DNA from: Motacilla alba alba
Taxonomy: Eukaryota > Chordata > Aves > Passeriformes > Motacillidae
NCBI RefSeq assembly: GCF_015832195.1
Contig: NC_052019.1
Location: 4,821,685 to 4,885,684 of the forward strand
DNA: 64,000 nt
Direction: 5' to 3'
In this document: positions 49,312 through 62,560 of the stretch, one piece after another
Layout of the letters: each line of letters starts with the position of its first letter
Numbering within the stretch: the stretch's first letter is position 1
Notes under the pieces: model-generated
The model's input: the letters and a program-made list of their open reading frames with translations, nothing else
Databases searched by the model: none
What the model was told of the DNA's origin: nothing
Translations under genes and position numbers: made by a program

Positions 49312-52300
49312 AAATTCCAGGCCAGAGAAGACCAGGGAGAGTTTTACCACCCACTTCAATGAGGTCAAGTACATACCCAGTGCCCTCTAAAATCTGATGC
49401 TGAAACATCTTACAAGACGTGTTTGTGTAGGGGCCATCACAGAAAATAACCTTTGCAGCAGAGAAAGCATCACAATAAAAAGGGCAAAGATATTGTGCAT
49501 TCCTGGAGAGCTCTCCCATGCTCCCTTCTTTGTACCAAAGCCAACAAATAAAATCTTGAGAGAAAATACAAAAAAAACAAAATCCAAAACTGCAGCAACA
49601 AAAAACTCTTGAAGGGAAGGACGCTGCATCACCTTTAGAACAAAAACTCCAGGAAACCTGCATTCCAAAGTGGGATTCAGCCCTTTCATAATTTCAGATG
49701 GATTCTTGTCCCACATACCCCATGATCCTCAATTCCCTTCAGTATTTGTTTCAAAAGTCCCTTGTGTAGCTTAAAAGAAACTACTGCAAATTTTCTGTAA
49801 ATGGATGTTTTAAAGAGTGTGCTACAGAGTGTAATGAAAGCAGGGTGACACCAGTCCCAATGAATTTAAGTTTATTTAATTGAGAATCAAGTTCAGTTGG
49901 GTACTGTGAGGCAGCTCTTGGACAGCCACTGGCTCTGGGGCAGCCAAACTTTGGGTTCAATAAAAGTGAAACAATGCCAAGCAATCAACTAAGAAGTTTT
50001 ATTTATGGCAGCAATGATTTAAACCTTATGACAAGTTAAACAGTAGAAAGGCTTCAAACATTTCTGAACAACCCATGGATTAAACTCTGAACAGCCCACA
50101 GCAACAGGGGTTTCAACTTTTAACCTCATGGCAGACAGGCTGAAAGATGATTTAAACTTTTAGGAAGAGGAAGAAAGGAAGAAAAGAATACAGGAAGATA
50201 GAAATAAGGAGAACAGGTCTGGGTCAGCACCCTGGGGCCCAACACCATCCCAGGTCTAGTTCCTGTGCTGACAGGAGTGCTCCTAGCCCCTCAGTTGTGC
50301 TATTTTTCCTCACAAAAGCACATTTAGATATTCTCAATCTTCTCAGAAAGGGCTAGGGGGGTCTGTCTCCAATTTGTTTTTAGAGACAGTTACCTGAGTT
50401 AAGGATATTGGTCTCAGAAAATCACTGTCCTGCTTCCACAAGACCCTCTTTTCAAACCACACCTGGTCTGGTTGGCATGACAACATTCTTGTTCTCTTCT
50501 GCTGAGCATTTGAGGCATTGACTCTTTCAGGTTTACATCAACTCTTTAAGCTTTTTGCTCTCTCACAGCCATTATTCTTATTTAATGTTCTTTTCATTAA
50601 GGATAGTAGAAACACTCCATCTGAATTCTGTTCTCCTAGTGCTATTGGATCTTCCCATTAGACTTACATTGCAAAAAGGACTTTTCTTCTTGAAGGAACA
50701 TATACATAATAATAATCATATCTTGCTTTTTCAGTTCTGACTTATGTTTTTGGCTGTTTAAACAAGAAAACAGCAGAAATATCCTCATAACACTCTAGTC
50801 ATACAGTTTTTCTCCCATGTCAAATTTGTATAAAGACTTCACTGTCTATTTTCTGTCGTCCTGCTTTCTTTTCTCTGGGGGATGTAATCAATATGAGTCA
50901 ATATAATCTCAGAAAGATTAGTTTAACTGTCTTGTTCCTCTCATTAGTAAAGGCTGGTACAGATTATTTATTTGTTTGTGACAGCATTTTTGGAGTTAAA
51001 AGCAAGCAAAGCACAAAAACTGTTCAAACAGTGAAATGCTCATCACCTTCTTTTAAGCTGATTGTATGCCAACCTAAAATAAGAACTCCCCCCCAAAAAA
51101 AACTCTTCAGGCAGAAGAATTAGGGCTTGAAAAACTGCTGGAAAGGACCAAGTCAACATCCTTAGAAACTTCAAAAACTCCATAGTATGGAAAAAGAAAC
51201 GCAGGCAGGACTAAGTCATGGCATTGTGTTCTTTGGCTCCAAAGGGGAAAAGTGCTGTGTAATCCATTCATTTAGTGTTCAGGTTGGGGGGAAAGTGTCA
51301 AGTGTGCTTGTTTGCAATACTAATATGACAATTAGGTCATTTGCAGCATTTTGGCAGAATTCTCAGGCTGAGCAGAGAGCCTGAGCATGTGCTCACCTTT
51401 GGTAAATTTACTGTCATGCAGATAAAGAGGTAAGCACATGCTTGAGGCTTGGGATAAACAATGTTATAGAATCAGCACATGACTGCCCATCCTCCTCCCA
51501 GCACTGCTGAACCAGGAGGGATCACAGGTTATTTGACTGCTGCCATTTTCTGCTTGCAGAGTTCACAGCACAGCACTCACTCCACAGCCCTTGTGGTCAC
51601 CTGTCCTGAGGTTCTCTATAAATTTTTGTCTAGTTGTGAATTTCCATTCAACTCATCTTCCTTTCAACTTTTGGGGGCATTTTCTAATATTCTTAGTACT
51701 ATCAAAATCTCATCCCACCCCACTAACATTAATTCAAGACTTCATAAATTTATTATAAAGGGATTTTATGATGATCTGGTACTTACAGAACTTTGAATTG
51801 TATGTGCCTTTCATACCTTTTAATTTTCACATCATTTTTTTTCCAGTGAGCTGTGCCTAACCTTCACCTAAAAAATGTAGTCCCTGGATCAAGTATTCAG
51901 TCTCAGCAGGAGGCACTTCATTAAACTGATTGGTTCTCTTCCCCTTCATCAAACCACGATTGATCCCACTGTAGACCTGGCTTTACATGCCCAAGAATGG
52001 AAAAAATTAGATGTTTTGTGGGGACTGGTGTGATTCAGATGCTCAGAAAGGAAATTCTGATTGAAATCCACACTGTCAGAATTTCTGTCTAATGTCTGTT
52101 CAGACCAATGGCTTTCTACTACATAATCTGATGACAACACTAAATCCAAAGGGTGAGACCCAGCACCCTGAGTACTTCATTAAAGGGCTAAAGTCACAGA
52201 TTATTTTTTGCTCACTTAACTCTTTGCTCAAGTTTAACTCTGCTTAAACTTGAATTTTTTCCTGGCTCTTTTTCAGGAAAAATGGTGAGTATTCTACCAA

Positions 52301-53366
52301 CAAATCAGGTAATCTGGTGGGCAGGGCAGAACAGCTTGAACCTATTCACACTAATCCAGAAATCAATCCCAGGCCTTGTAATGAAGAATTGTGCCAACCT
52401 TGGGTGACAGTCCTGCCTTCATTTTAATAACTGTGGGTGCTCATTAGCTCAGTCCTCTGCTCCATCTGATCCCAGGCAGAAACTGCAGAGCTGGTCACAG
52501 AATCTAAGCTTGAGTGTAAATTAAGTGAACAGAGGTTACAGAGTCTGAATGCCTGATATGGACTGACATGGAGTTTGCCCATAAAATTAAAGCCTGATTG
52601 CAAATTTTATTTTTAATACATTTTTACTGCTATTATTTTTTTTTTTCAGTCCCTAACTGTGATCACAGTGGCTGGTTTCAGCTCAATTTTCAGTAACAGT
52701 GAGTGTCTCAGAAGTCACCAACACCAAAGAAACCCAATAAAGGGAAGGCTTAAGATCAAACTGGTAAGTTAACACCCTAAGATAATTTGGTGAACTAGTG
52801 AATCAAGGAAAAGACAGAAATCCACAATAAAGCAGGTTACATTAGTTTTGAGGCTCACAGGACTACTGAGTTATTGTGATGCCTCAGTTAGAGGTCTCTA
52901 ATCAGCTTCCTCTCTAATTAGATTGCTCACAGCACAACTAATTAAGGAAGGGCAGGAGCTGAAGCCCAAATCACATTTTAGGCACAGGGATCTCCTCCCT
53001 ATACATTAAGGTCTCAACTTCTGTCCCTTTTCTAATGACAGCAGCCAGTGCTGCTGTTAATACATAGAGGGAAATTAATAAGCAGCATCCCAGTAGTGAT
53101 GCTCTTTTACTGAAGATATTATGTGCATTAAGATCATTTTCAATCTCTAGTTTTCAATCTGAAGTTCACAGGAGTCAATGGAAATTAAACATAGAAAAAA
53201 AAATTAAATTATTCTCTCCAAAAAATCCTCTACTTTCAATTATTTTCAATTTCAATCTGTGAATGAAAAAGTTCTTTGCCCTGAAAACAGATTTTTAAAA
53301 ATCCATTTCAGGAATATTATTTATTTCAAGTAATTTTTTTTTTCCAGATGCTTGTTTTGAAGAATG
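49312..53366. other. intergenic; possible unplaced repeat at 49.85-50.5 kb
   Basis: No gene recognised. The part from about 49985 to 50470 contains a purine-rich patch near 50160-50215 followed by GC-richer sequence, a texture seen in ERV leaders. I could not find ends, so I do not call it an element. Confidence 0.4.
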
Positions 53367-53486
53367 TTGTTGGAGATTTGGGGGTTTTTGTTTTGTTTTG
53401 GGGAATTTTTGGGGTGTTTTTTTTGTGGGTTGGGGTTTTTTGTGTGATTTTAATTTTTTGGGGGTTTGTTTGTTTGGGTTTTTTGG
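53367..53486 (+). repeat. G/T-rich tract with many G runs
   Basis: About 120 bases nearly devoid of C, with seven runs of three to five G (53380, 53400, 53411, 53427, 53432, 53460, 53475) separated by T-rich spacers, some longer than 7 bases. A frame through it is low complexity and not a gene. Confidence 0.9.
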
Positions 53487-56400
53487 TCAACAAATTTAAG
53501 GCAGGATATCTTTTTGGACTGCTGTATATTTTGCTAGCAGTGTATTTTCCATCAGAAACCAAATCCCATGCCAAGTTCCCAGTCAGATTTCAGAGAAATC
53601 TTTCTGTGGGAGTTGGAGCCATGCTAGCAATATATAAAAGGAGGCAGTGATGATGCACAGTTGTGCAAAGCTTTATCACAGGGAAAATGAGCCTGTAGGA
53701 CATGGTTTTCTGTTTGTGTGATGTCTAGAGTGTGTCTCTGACTGGAATGAGCACTCAGGAGAGCTCAGAGTAGAGAAGGTCTCACCCAGTTTGTCCCCAT
53801 GGCTGTGTCCTGCAAAGTCCTGGTGCATTTATTCTGCACCACTTCCTCCCATCAAAGACATTAAAAAAATTTCTCATTTTTAGTGAAAATGATAATAACT
53901 GTTTCAGCATAGACATGTTTGAATGGAGTTGCCAGAGAATGACATCAAAATGTGAGTCCTTTCCAAATTCCCCTTACAGAAGTCTAATATGCTATGGATA
54001 ATGAAAGCTCTTGGACAATATAAGTGACTTCATACTGTTAATTGAAAAATAGTTTTCAGAGTGACGTGCAGATGAAGGCATGGGTAAAAGGCTGCTGAAA
54101 ATAATATGACTGGAAGGGGACACAATTAAAAGGGTTTTTGCTTGACATTTAGTCTCTTGTTTGATTTCTTTTGTTCAGTGACACAAAAATCAGCAGGAGA
54201 GCATTCAACATTTTAGAAGTAGCAGCTTTCACAGTATTCTTCTGAAAACTCTGCAATTTGGTTCAAAATACATAATATATTTAAAACCTCAAGCTAGCCA
54301 AAGTATACAATGCTCACTCTGAATTCCAATCTGATCACTGTTCTATGAGACATATTCCTTTTTAGAAAAATTTCCAGTGTTGGTTTAGAAATATAATGGC
54401 AGGACTGGGAAAATTGCTTTGTCCACTGTGATTTCCACTACACCAACACTCTGTATAGGCTGCCCAGTATGAAGGATCTACCCAGTATGGGGGTTGTGTG
54501 TGTGTGTGTGTGTGCGTGTGTGTGTGTGTCTTCAGCAATGGGAAAATAAATATTTAATACCAGGCAATTATCATAACAGAAATTCTTAATTTTGCTGCAT
54601 GTGAGAAGAATATTGTTATGTATGCATTTAAAGATATTTTGAAGCACCTGAAAAGAATAAAATAGTCAAGGTCCCAGTTTTCCTTTATTCAGGCACTTCC
54701 TTACAGGATATTCAGCAATATACAACTCCCAGCACACACTCTCCTGGAACCTCAGGCTGCTAAAGCTGTATGGTCTTGTTTTTTTTCCCAGTTTGTACTT
54801 AAACCACTGAGAAATTCTTAAACCACTCAGAAAATTCATCTGTACGAAATTATTATCACACAGAAAGATGGGGGGAAACACTCTGACTGCTGTAACAAAC
54901 ACTTAGAATACCTGTAAAAACCTTTCACAAACGATGCTGCTGCTTTTTCCTTGGGATGCTGCACCAGATTCCGTTATCCCTGCGCTCCTCTGGAGCATTT
55001 TGGGATCTGCCTTGGTTTTGTGGGACCTGATGTGTCTCTGCAGGAAGGCATCACCTCTCAAGGCATGACACCTTGTGTGCTCAGGGCCTGGTGGCAGCAG
55101 CAGCTGCAGATTTCCCCTGCAGACTCCTCACCCTGTAAAGCCAGCAGGAAAGCTGGCAGCATCTGGAGTCCTGAAATCTGCCCATCCATTCTCAGCTGCC
55201 AGGGATGAGCATGTCCAGTCACTGCGGGAGGGTCTCCCCAAGCCTCTGGGTGCTCCAGCCAGGGGCACAGGGCTGTAAGAAGCTGCCTGACCTCCTTAAC
55301 ACATCTCTTGGTTCAAAAAACTTCATCAAGTACAGCACATTCCATGAGTAGGGTGAGCACTTCCTTAAAATCAAGCTGATTCTCATTCTGATAACTTCCT
55401 TTTTTAAACAATTTCCAGAACTTACCTCCTCCATCTATTGGAAACCCTTTCCTGCAGACCAGATTGTATGTCTGGACACTCAGGTCCACAAGAGAGTGTG
55501 TGAACACTCACCTTCACTTTTAGCCCTCACCTTCTCCTCCTGGAGGAAAAAAGGACAACGTTGCTGGCATTCACAGCAAGCAGTTCTGGGACGCTGCTTT
55601 AAAGGACAGCTTGAATAAAGTCATTTGGTCACAAAACCACATTATTTGGCCGAATTTATTCCTAATGGGTAAACATGTTTGTGAGAAAATCACTGACTCA
55701 AAAATCAGTGACCTCAGACTGATAAAACCCATGTCAGAAATTCCACTATGTAGGGACACACAAGAGGGGAAAGAACACATACATAAATACTAGACTAAAA
55801 TGACATACACAACACAAATGAACCCAAAACTTCATGTATATGTGATTCTGTGCAATTAGTGGCCCAGAGGGTGGGAGAACAGAATGTCTGATTTTTAACT
55901 GCAGGTTGAGTGAACCTGCAAGACACTCCAGGGGTTTAATAGCAGTGTGTGATCAGCAAAACACTCAGAAATATTGGTACAAATCAGTGTCAACAGCATG
56001 GCTAGTGCAGAGGGAAGACACATTACAACAACATCAGGTAAATAAGGTACCTGTAGCTGCAAGCACTACTCAGTCTTCTGGGACTGCAATCCCCTGACTA
56101 AAAATGCACGGGATCATTTTTAGGGCCATATCAGCAGCAGGATTATGGCAGTGACTGTGACAGGCTTAGGGAGATTAGAAAGATATAGCAGACAGAAAAC
56201 TAGGTGCCGTGCTGACCCCTTCAGGTAATAGGTTGAAACCTTGGCATGAAATTTAGCTAAAACTGTTCTGTTAATGCTGTTGTAGGAGCCATAAATATGC
56301 TGAAAGCAATTCTCAAATTCGCATTTCCAAGCTCAGAACAGAGTGCTCTGTTACAGAAGCCCAGTTCCTTCTCTCCCTAAAAGCCAGAATGTCTTGCAAA

Positions 56401-58563
56401 AACAAGCCAAAAGCACATATTTGAAAATAGAATTTCATGGGATCCCAACAATTCTGAGTCTAGAATCTCAGTGAGTTTTTCTGGAGTGTTTATACCCTAC
56501 TGAGAAAAAAGTCTAATATATATCCCAAACTGCTGTTTTATTTTTATTTAAACTTCAAATCTGTAAAGATTAAATCTGCCCCTATAAAATCTATTCCCAT
56601 CCTTACTCATCAGCAGACCCACTTTCCACAAACACAAGCCAGCCTTCAATGATAAATTTCTCAAGATAGCTTTCCAGAGAGGTGATCTTTGGATCTATGA
56701 CCAAAAGCTTCACTGACACACTCCTCCAGGAACATTTATGGAACACCTCCAGTGCACACCCAGGCCTTTATGCAGCATTGCTTCCTGTAGTGGTAGACCT
56801 GAAGGAAAGAGCACTTCCATATCTGGATTTTTATACATCTAATGACTAGCTTAGCATTTCAGTTGTATTTTTAAAAAAATAGTTTCAGTTCATACAGAGA
56901 GATTTTTCCACCACAATCCACAGGTCTGTCTCCAGATTAGCATTTTTCAAGTAGTTAATGTACCTAGTACCTACCTATAGTTGCAGTTATGGGGATTGTG
57001 TGTATGATTGTGATCAGGGCAGGACAATCAATAATTTCTTTTCCTACACCTGTTCCAGGATCACTGGTTCTGTCAGAACAGAAGACAGGTCTGTGTGTTA
57101 CTTTGAGGGCTTTATTTAAGTTGTATTTTTCCTTGCATGGATTTTTTTTTCTCCAAGGGCAAAGGGACACTGCTTAGACTTTCTTCTATTACAGCTTGTA
57201 AAAATCAAAATAAATAAATCATAGGCTTCTTTCATCTTTAATTTCTGTTCTTTGCCCATTTACAGTTCTTGGTGACATGATGGATGCTATCACTGTTGTA
57301 AAATGGCAAGGAAAACTTATGCTTCTGTTTAGCTGCTTGGATATCTCATTAAACTCAAGAGAATTGTGACAAAACACTGATTTCTTGACAAGGAAACTTT
57401 TTTATGTGCTAGTCTTGTTGAAACTCTCATTTATAAAATATCCATAAATCTGAGTAAAGCCAGGAGGAGCTTCTCCTGAGATGCCTCTGACTGAAAACTG
57501 CACTGTCAGAACACCCAGATTTGCACCTCTCACATCTCTGATCTCTCATGTGTGCCCTGATCATGGCATAGAAGAAAGAGTCTTTTGTTGGAACCCTGGA
57601 ACCTTTGGGTTGAACCTTGGATGGGGAAAGATAGAGAGGGAGCCATTCATAAATTCACAGATCAAGAAGTCCTTTTCTCATTTCTATGCAAAGTAAAAAA
57701 AAAAAAATAAATTAAAAACTCAACAAACTCCAAACAGTTTAAACTTCCTTACTGTGTTGGAAAAGAATTGTGAGTGACCTTGACCTTGGCTTAAGAAACA
57801 GGGAACCCTCAGAGACAATCTCTTAATTTCTTCAGCCAATCTTCCCCACATACTGACAGGGCTGCAAAAACTTTATTTAAGTTTGTCTTGTGAATTCAGA
57901 GCTACACAAGTTAATATATTTTATTCTAGCAAGATATGTTCTGGCTGTAGATGATTCTGGATGTACAAGTATATGAAGAAAAAAAGAAAGTAGTCACGGC
58001 TCCCCCCACCCCCAACTTCGTAAACACTGGAGTTTATTAAAAAAAAAAAAAAAAGAAGAAAATATTTTACCAGTAAGAATAAATATCCATATGGCAATTT
58101 GCAGTCAATGCCTAATGCTCAAAAACCAGCAGAAGGAAAGATTGTTTGAGAAAAGTAATTTTCCAAGTTCACCAATGTGAATAAGCAACTTACTACTGCT
58201 TTCAATCAGGGTGAATATGAACCTGTCAAAATAACAAAGCTTTTCAGCAGTGGCAAATAAGAAAGGCAAAACAATAAAATGGCTAAAGCTTGATAGCCTT
58301 CACCTGCTTTTTTTTTTCCCTGAGAAAGTTAAAGGAATGGAAAAAATGCAAATAAAATGCAGTTCTGCTGTGGGCTAGGAGTGATGGAAGCAGTAAAATA
58401 AGACCTTTCTTGGCATTCTGGCTGCACCAGAACTTGAGCCTTGATGTCTGTGACACCTCCTGGTCTGATTTCTGTCGCAGAGGCCACAGGCAAACTGGAT
58501 ATGACACAGCAGATTTGGAATGTGAGACGTTGACATTATAGCAGTAAAAGTGATGATGTAAAT
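53487..58563. other. intergenic
   Basis: No gene recognised. A TG microsatellite at 54495-54529 is listed separately. A somewhat GC-richer island at 54940-55290 has short frames with no recognised domain. A poly(A) run lies at about 58039-58054. Confidence 0.5.
54495..54529. repeat. (TG)n microsatellite
   Basis: TG repeat with a single CG interruption at about 54514. Confidence 0.97.
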
Positions 58564-58569
58564 GCCATG
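58564..58569. repeat. target-site duplication, left copy (GCCATG)
   Basis: Identical to 58988-58993, at the two edges of the LTR. Confidence 0.85.
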
Positions 58570-58987
58570 TATGGTATTGGCAGGGAAATGCCCTGACGAA
58601 GGCAGGAATGATGAATCTGACTCCATGCTCTCAGAAGAATAATTTATTACTTTATGATACTGTATTATATTAAACAATACTACACTATACAAAAGAATAC
58701 AGAAAGGATACTTACTAAATGCTAAAAAGATAATAATGAAAACTCGTGACTCTCTCCAGAGTCCCGACACAGCTTGGCCCTGATTGGCCAAAGAGTCAAA
58801 ACAACTCACAGCAGAATCCAGTGAAACAATCACCTGTGGGTAAACAATCTCCAAACACATTCCAGATGAGCACAACACAGGAGAAGCAAATGAGTAAGAA
58901 TTGTTTTCCTTTTGTTCTGAGGCTTCTCAGCTCCCCAGGAGAAAAATCCTGGGCGAAGGGATGTTTTCAGAGAGTGTGAATGCTACA
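58570..58987 (-). mobile_element. solo ERVK-like LTR (418 bp), minus strand
   Basis: On the minus strand the LTR begins TGTAGC at 58987 and runs to 58570, with 6-bp GCCATG duplications outside both edges. It carries AATAAA (plus-strand TTTATT at 58643-58648) followed by the 'gagtcagattcatcattc' box that I associate with a common passerine ERVK LTR. The far end reads CCATA instead of the expected ...CA, so the terminal base has probably mutated. No internal retroviral sequence remains, so it is a solo LTR. Frames at 58375-58878 (minus) and 58746-58979 (plus) are shadows of it. Confidence 0.88.
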
Positions 58988-58993
58988 GCCATG
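58988..58993. repeat. target-site duplication, right copy (GCCATG)
   Basis: Perfect match to the left copy. Confidence 0.85.
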
Positions 58994-61900
58994 GTGGTGC
59001 TTTAATGGAAATTAAACCAGCCCTGTAAAATGCAGTGGTTAACATGGAGCCTCATTATTCATCATTCTGTGCAACACAAGGAGCTGCTCCTCAGCCTAGA
59101 AACCTGCTAGGAGCACACAGATCTGCCTGTGCTCCTTCATGGCTTGGGTTTGCATGTTATGTATTTCCTTGGCCTTGGAAGTAAATTGTGCAAGACATAA
59201 ATCTCACCATGAAAGTGAAAAAAAAAAGCAGCTACTTACATCAGCTCTTTCAGCCACTTGTAAAATAGATCAGAGATGCAGCTTGCTGATGGTGCTGCAT
59301 TCTGATGGCACAGAGCTGGCAGAGTCAGTCCTGCTTTCTGCAACATGAACATTTGAATCTGTATTTTTTTCCCCATTTTTGCCAGAGCACTGTTCCACAC
59401 AATCCAGGATTTTCAGTATGAACAGCTGTGTGCATGCAGGTGTTTGAGTTCATGCAGTTCTGTGTGTTTGCAGCTGTTGCATCAAGGTTTTTTGGTTTTT
59501 TGTTTGGTTTGTTTTGTTTGGGTTTTTTTTGCCTATAGGAACAGAAATCCCTACTTATTTGGGACAATAAAGAAGCCAAGGTGCACAGTCCTGCCTTCTG
59601 GTTTGATTACATGCTGCATAAAGTGGGAAGTTATTAAATAAGAATATTATTAAATAAGAAATAAGAATTTTATTTATATTAAATAAGAAAACAGCATCTC
59701 TGTTCTGGTTGGATGACCCTCTGAGGGCTCCAGAGCTAAACTCTGCTTTGTGTCTCCTCCTTCAGTCCCACCAGCAGTGACCACTCTGCTCCAGATTTCA
59801 GCTCCACACAGAGTTGACTCCTCTGCAGCCCTGCTCCTCTCTCAATCTATTTGGTGGCCTCATGATAAACATTATTCAACAAAATGGACAATGAAATCTC
59901 CTCAAGGCAAGAGGTAAATTAAATAATGATACAAAATAAAAGATTGATTAAATTATCCTGAGTTTTTCAAGGCACAAGACCATGGCTTCCATCATTGAAA
60001 GGTTGCATGGGAGACCTTCAGACCAGATGGGATGTCCTAAAGCATCTCTAGTGTACTAGAAACTTTGCACTTCCATGCAATTCTCAGAATCTTCTGTTTG
60101 TACCATACCAAAGCATTCAGAATTAAGGTAAAAATATGTACACAATTTAATAAATTTCCATCAGTAGAAGTTGTCTGAACATGGACAAAACTTCTTTCTT
60201 TTTTGACACTGTCATTTGAAAGCTGATATTTTGACATTGCCACCAACTCCAGAAACATTTCAACTTAAACTGGAAAGTTAATACAAAGTTGAAGGGATTC
60301 AATAATCTAAAAATGGAACACTTGAAGTGACATAGATCACTTTGGTGACTGCAAATATTCCCAGTAATGTTGTTGATAGTTTCACTTGTGTGTCAGTGCC
60401 CACTTCCTTCCTACTCCCAGCATTTATTCCAGTTATAGCCAGATCTTGTCCACATCTCTTCTTACTGATTCTCATTTTTCAGCATGATGAATGAGTGAGA
60501 AGCAGCTTTTTCACCCAGGTCTAGAATGAATTATGACCATTGTTACATCTGAAAATTAGGGAGCTTTCTCTGACTTCAGATTTCAGAGACTGCCTGTAAG
60601 AAAACCTATGAGAAACAAAAGCATGTAAATTAGAAGTTTTCAGGCAAATTAATTAGCATCATTCCATAAATTATACTAATGTTTGGGCTTTAGCTTTTTA
60701 AAGCTATTGTCTTTTATTGCTCTTTTAGATAAACGGTCAGTAGATAATTATCTTTATTTGTTATAAAAAAGCTTTTTTGTGCTCGAGAAATTGTTCTACC
60801 CTAGGATGAATGGGCAATTCAAAATCACATTAATATACTCACTCTTGTAAAGTTTCAGACTGGGTTAAGGAGGATATCAGGGGGAAGAGTCACAAGTTTT
60901 TTGAGTGAGAGAAACTCGATAAAATTCCAACCTACAGAAGTATGCCACAAAAAATATGACTGATTTGCAATCTGATCCCAGAGCAAAGCATATAACTGCA
61001 GTTCCCTGAATTGAAAATACAAGCTGCTTCTATTTTACTAGGCATTTATGAGGTAGAAGGAACCATCAAGGATGCTACAAAATAGAGTCTGGAATGTTTA
61101 AGTCATATAAGCCACAGATTCAGCTGCAAGGAAGTGACTTCTATGGTGTTTTGGAAGACTTATTTTATCTTTTTCATAACATACTGAAATTATAGTTTGT
61201 CCCTTCCCTGAATCTTTGGATATGTTGCTACATTTTATATTTCCATGGCTGGGACTTGAAAAAAAAAGCAAACAAATCTCTTAAGAAAATAAGATCGTGT
61301 CATTACTGTTAAATACCTTTCAAGTTTTTTTATGTACTTTATTAAACAGAAACCTGTGCAAAATTATTAGAGAACCCTAGTTCTTACTGATACATGGCCT
61401 TTGTGCAAATTTCACACAAATTTCTACTCAAAAACTTAATTGTCATATTTCCTGATACCAGCTCACCTCTTTCAGTTAAAAAAAAAAAAAAAAAAGGAAG
61501 TGAGGTTAACATTTTAATCTTTGATTACTATCTCTAGCAAGTAATAAACCCAGTTCAGGCACATGGAAGCAAATTTTGCCCTAGAGAATTTGCCATCTGT
61601 TCAGGCAAGTCTGACAAAGCATAGGAGGAACAGGATACTGATCTCCTGGTTTTGTTAGAAAAAACATAAAAGGGTAAAAGATGCTCCCAAAGAAAAATAA
61701 AGGGCTAAGAAAGAAATGTATTTCCTAAACTGTCTTCCAGAACCAAAATACAAAATATTCTCTCTTCTCTCTAGCTGTCTTGACATGTGGGATGATGGTA
61801 CAGAGAATATTTATGTTGATGATGATGATGGCAATGGTGATGTTAACACTTAGTTTTAAAAATACAATTACAATTTTTTAACTTCTGGGGTTAAAGGTAG

Positions 61901-62079
61901 AATGGATGAAGGGGATGACACTTCAGAACAGATTTTATCTAAACATATAAGTCAATCTCATCCTGGGGGGGGCTGAGCTGACTAAACTTCAAAATGTGAC
62001 AGAATTAACAGCAATGATCATCAGATTTCCAATAGACTGGCTATTGATCAGCAGGCACATACTGCTCCTTACAAAATGG
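58994..62079. other. intergenic
   Basis: No gene recognised. Contains a G/T-rich tract (59486-59530), an AT-rich duplicated stretch (about 59631-59690, repeated TTAAATAAGAA), a GATGAT run near 61817-61832 and a run of 18 A near 61479-61496. The part at 60630-60770 contains clustered TAATTA/TTTTATTG-type words without a frame. Confidence 0.5.
59486..59530 (+). repeat. G/T-rich low-complexity tract
   Basis: Short T-rich tract with GG and GGG interruptions, the same texture as those at 36.5, 48.4 and 53.4 kb. Confidence 0.9.
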
Positions 62080-62560
62080 AAGAAAAAGGAATTCACCAAG
62101 TATAGGCCAGTTAAGCTGACCTCAATAATATGTTAGAGATATAGAACACATTTTCAAGTGAAAAATTAGTGAAAGTCACGAAGCTAAAAGGATTATGGGA
62201 TAAAATGAAACTTGAATTTACCAAGTTTCGACCAAGCCAAAATAACTCAGTCTGTTTTTATTCCTGTAACAGAAATTATATTCTGCAGACAGGCAGTGCT
62301 CTGGCTCTCATCTCTTTGGACTTGAGGAAAGCATTTCATGTAATGAGCCACATGGAGAATTTTCACCAAAACAGAGTGAGAAGGAATTGCTAAAAAGCTG
62401 CCAGGTCCAAAAGATCCCCTTAAAAGGCATATGGGAATGGATTGTATGACAGGAAAACCTTCCTGCCTGGAAGGACTCTTCAGATGCACTTTTTGAGGAT
62501 CAGCACTGGGACCAATTTTCCATGGTATTTTCATCAGTGACCCTGACACAAAAATAAAGT
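62080..62560 (+). pseudogene. decayed CR1-type LINE reverse transcriptase
   Basis: Three blocks in the correct order match CR1 ORF2 reverse-transcriptase motifs: YRPVKLTSI at about 62101-62127, SLDLRKAF at 62313-62336, and GSALGPIF with IFISD at 62497-62538. They lie in reading frames that change between blocks (1, 0, 1 by coordinate modulo 3), and a stop follows the first block. The enzyme is therefore dead. The catalytic YADD block that should follow is not recognisable. It is older and more diverged than the CR1 3' ends elsewhere in the window. Confidence 0.75.

Noticed and set aside
49985..50470. Possible ERV LTR or leader
   Set aside because: Texture is suggestive, but no ends, duplication or ordered TATA/AATAAA pair could be supported.
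53348..53650. Hydrophobic 100-residue frame
   Set aside because: Its first half is the G/T-rich tract; no family resemblance.
54940..55290. GC-richer island as a promoter or exon
   Set aside because: Few CpG, no domain-bearing frame, and no convincing splice sites.
58375..58878. 167-residue minus-strand frame
   Set aside because: Lies almost wholly within the ERVK-like solo LTR and its flank.
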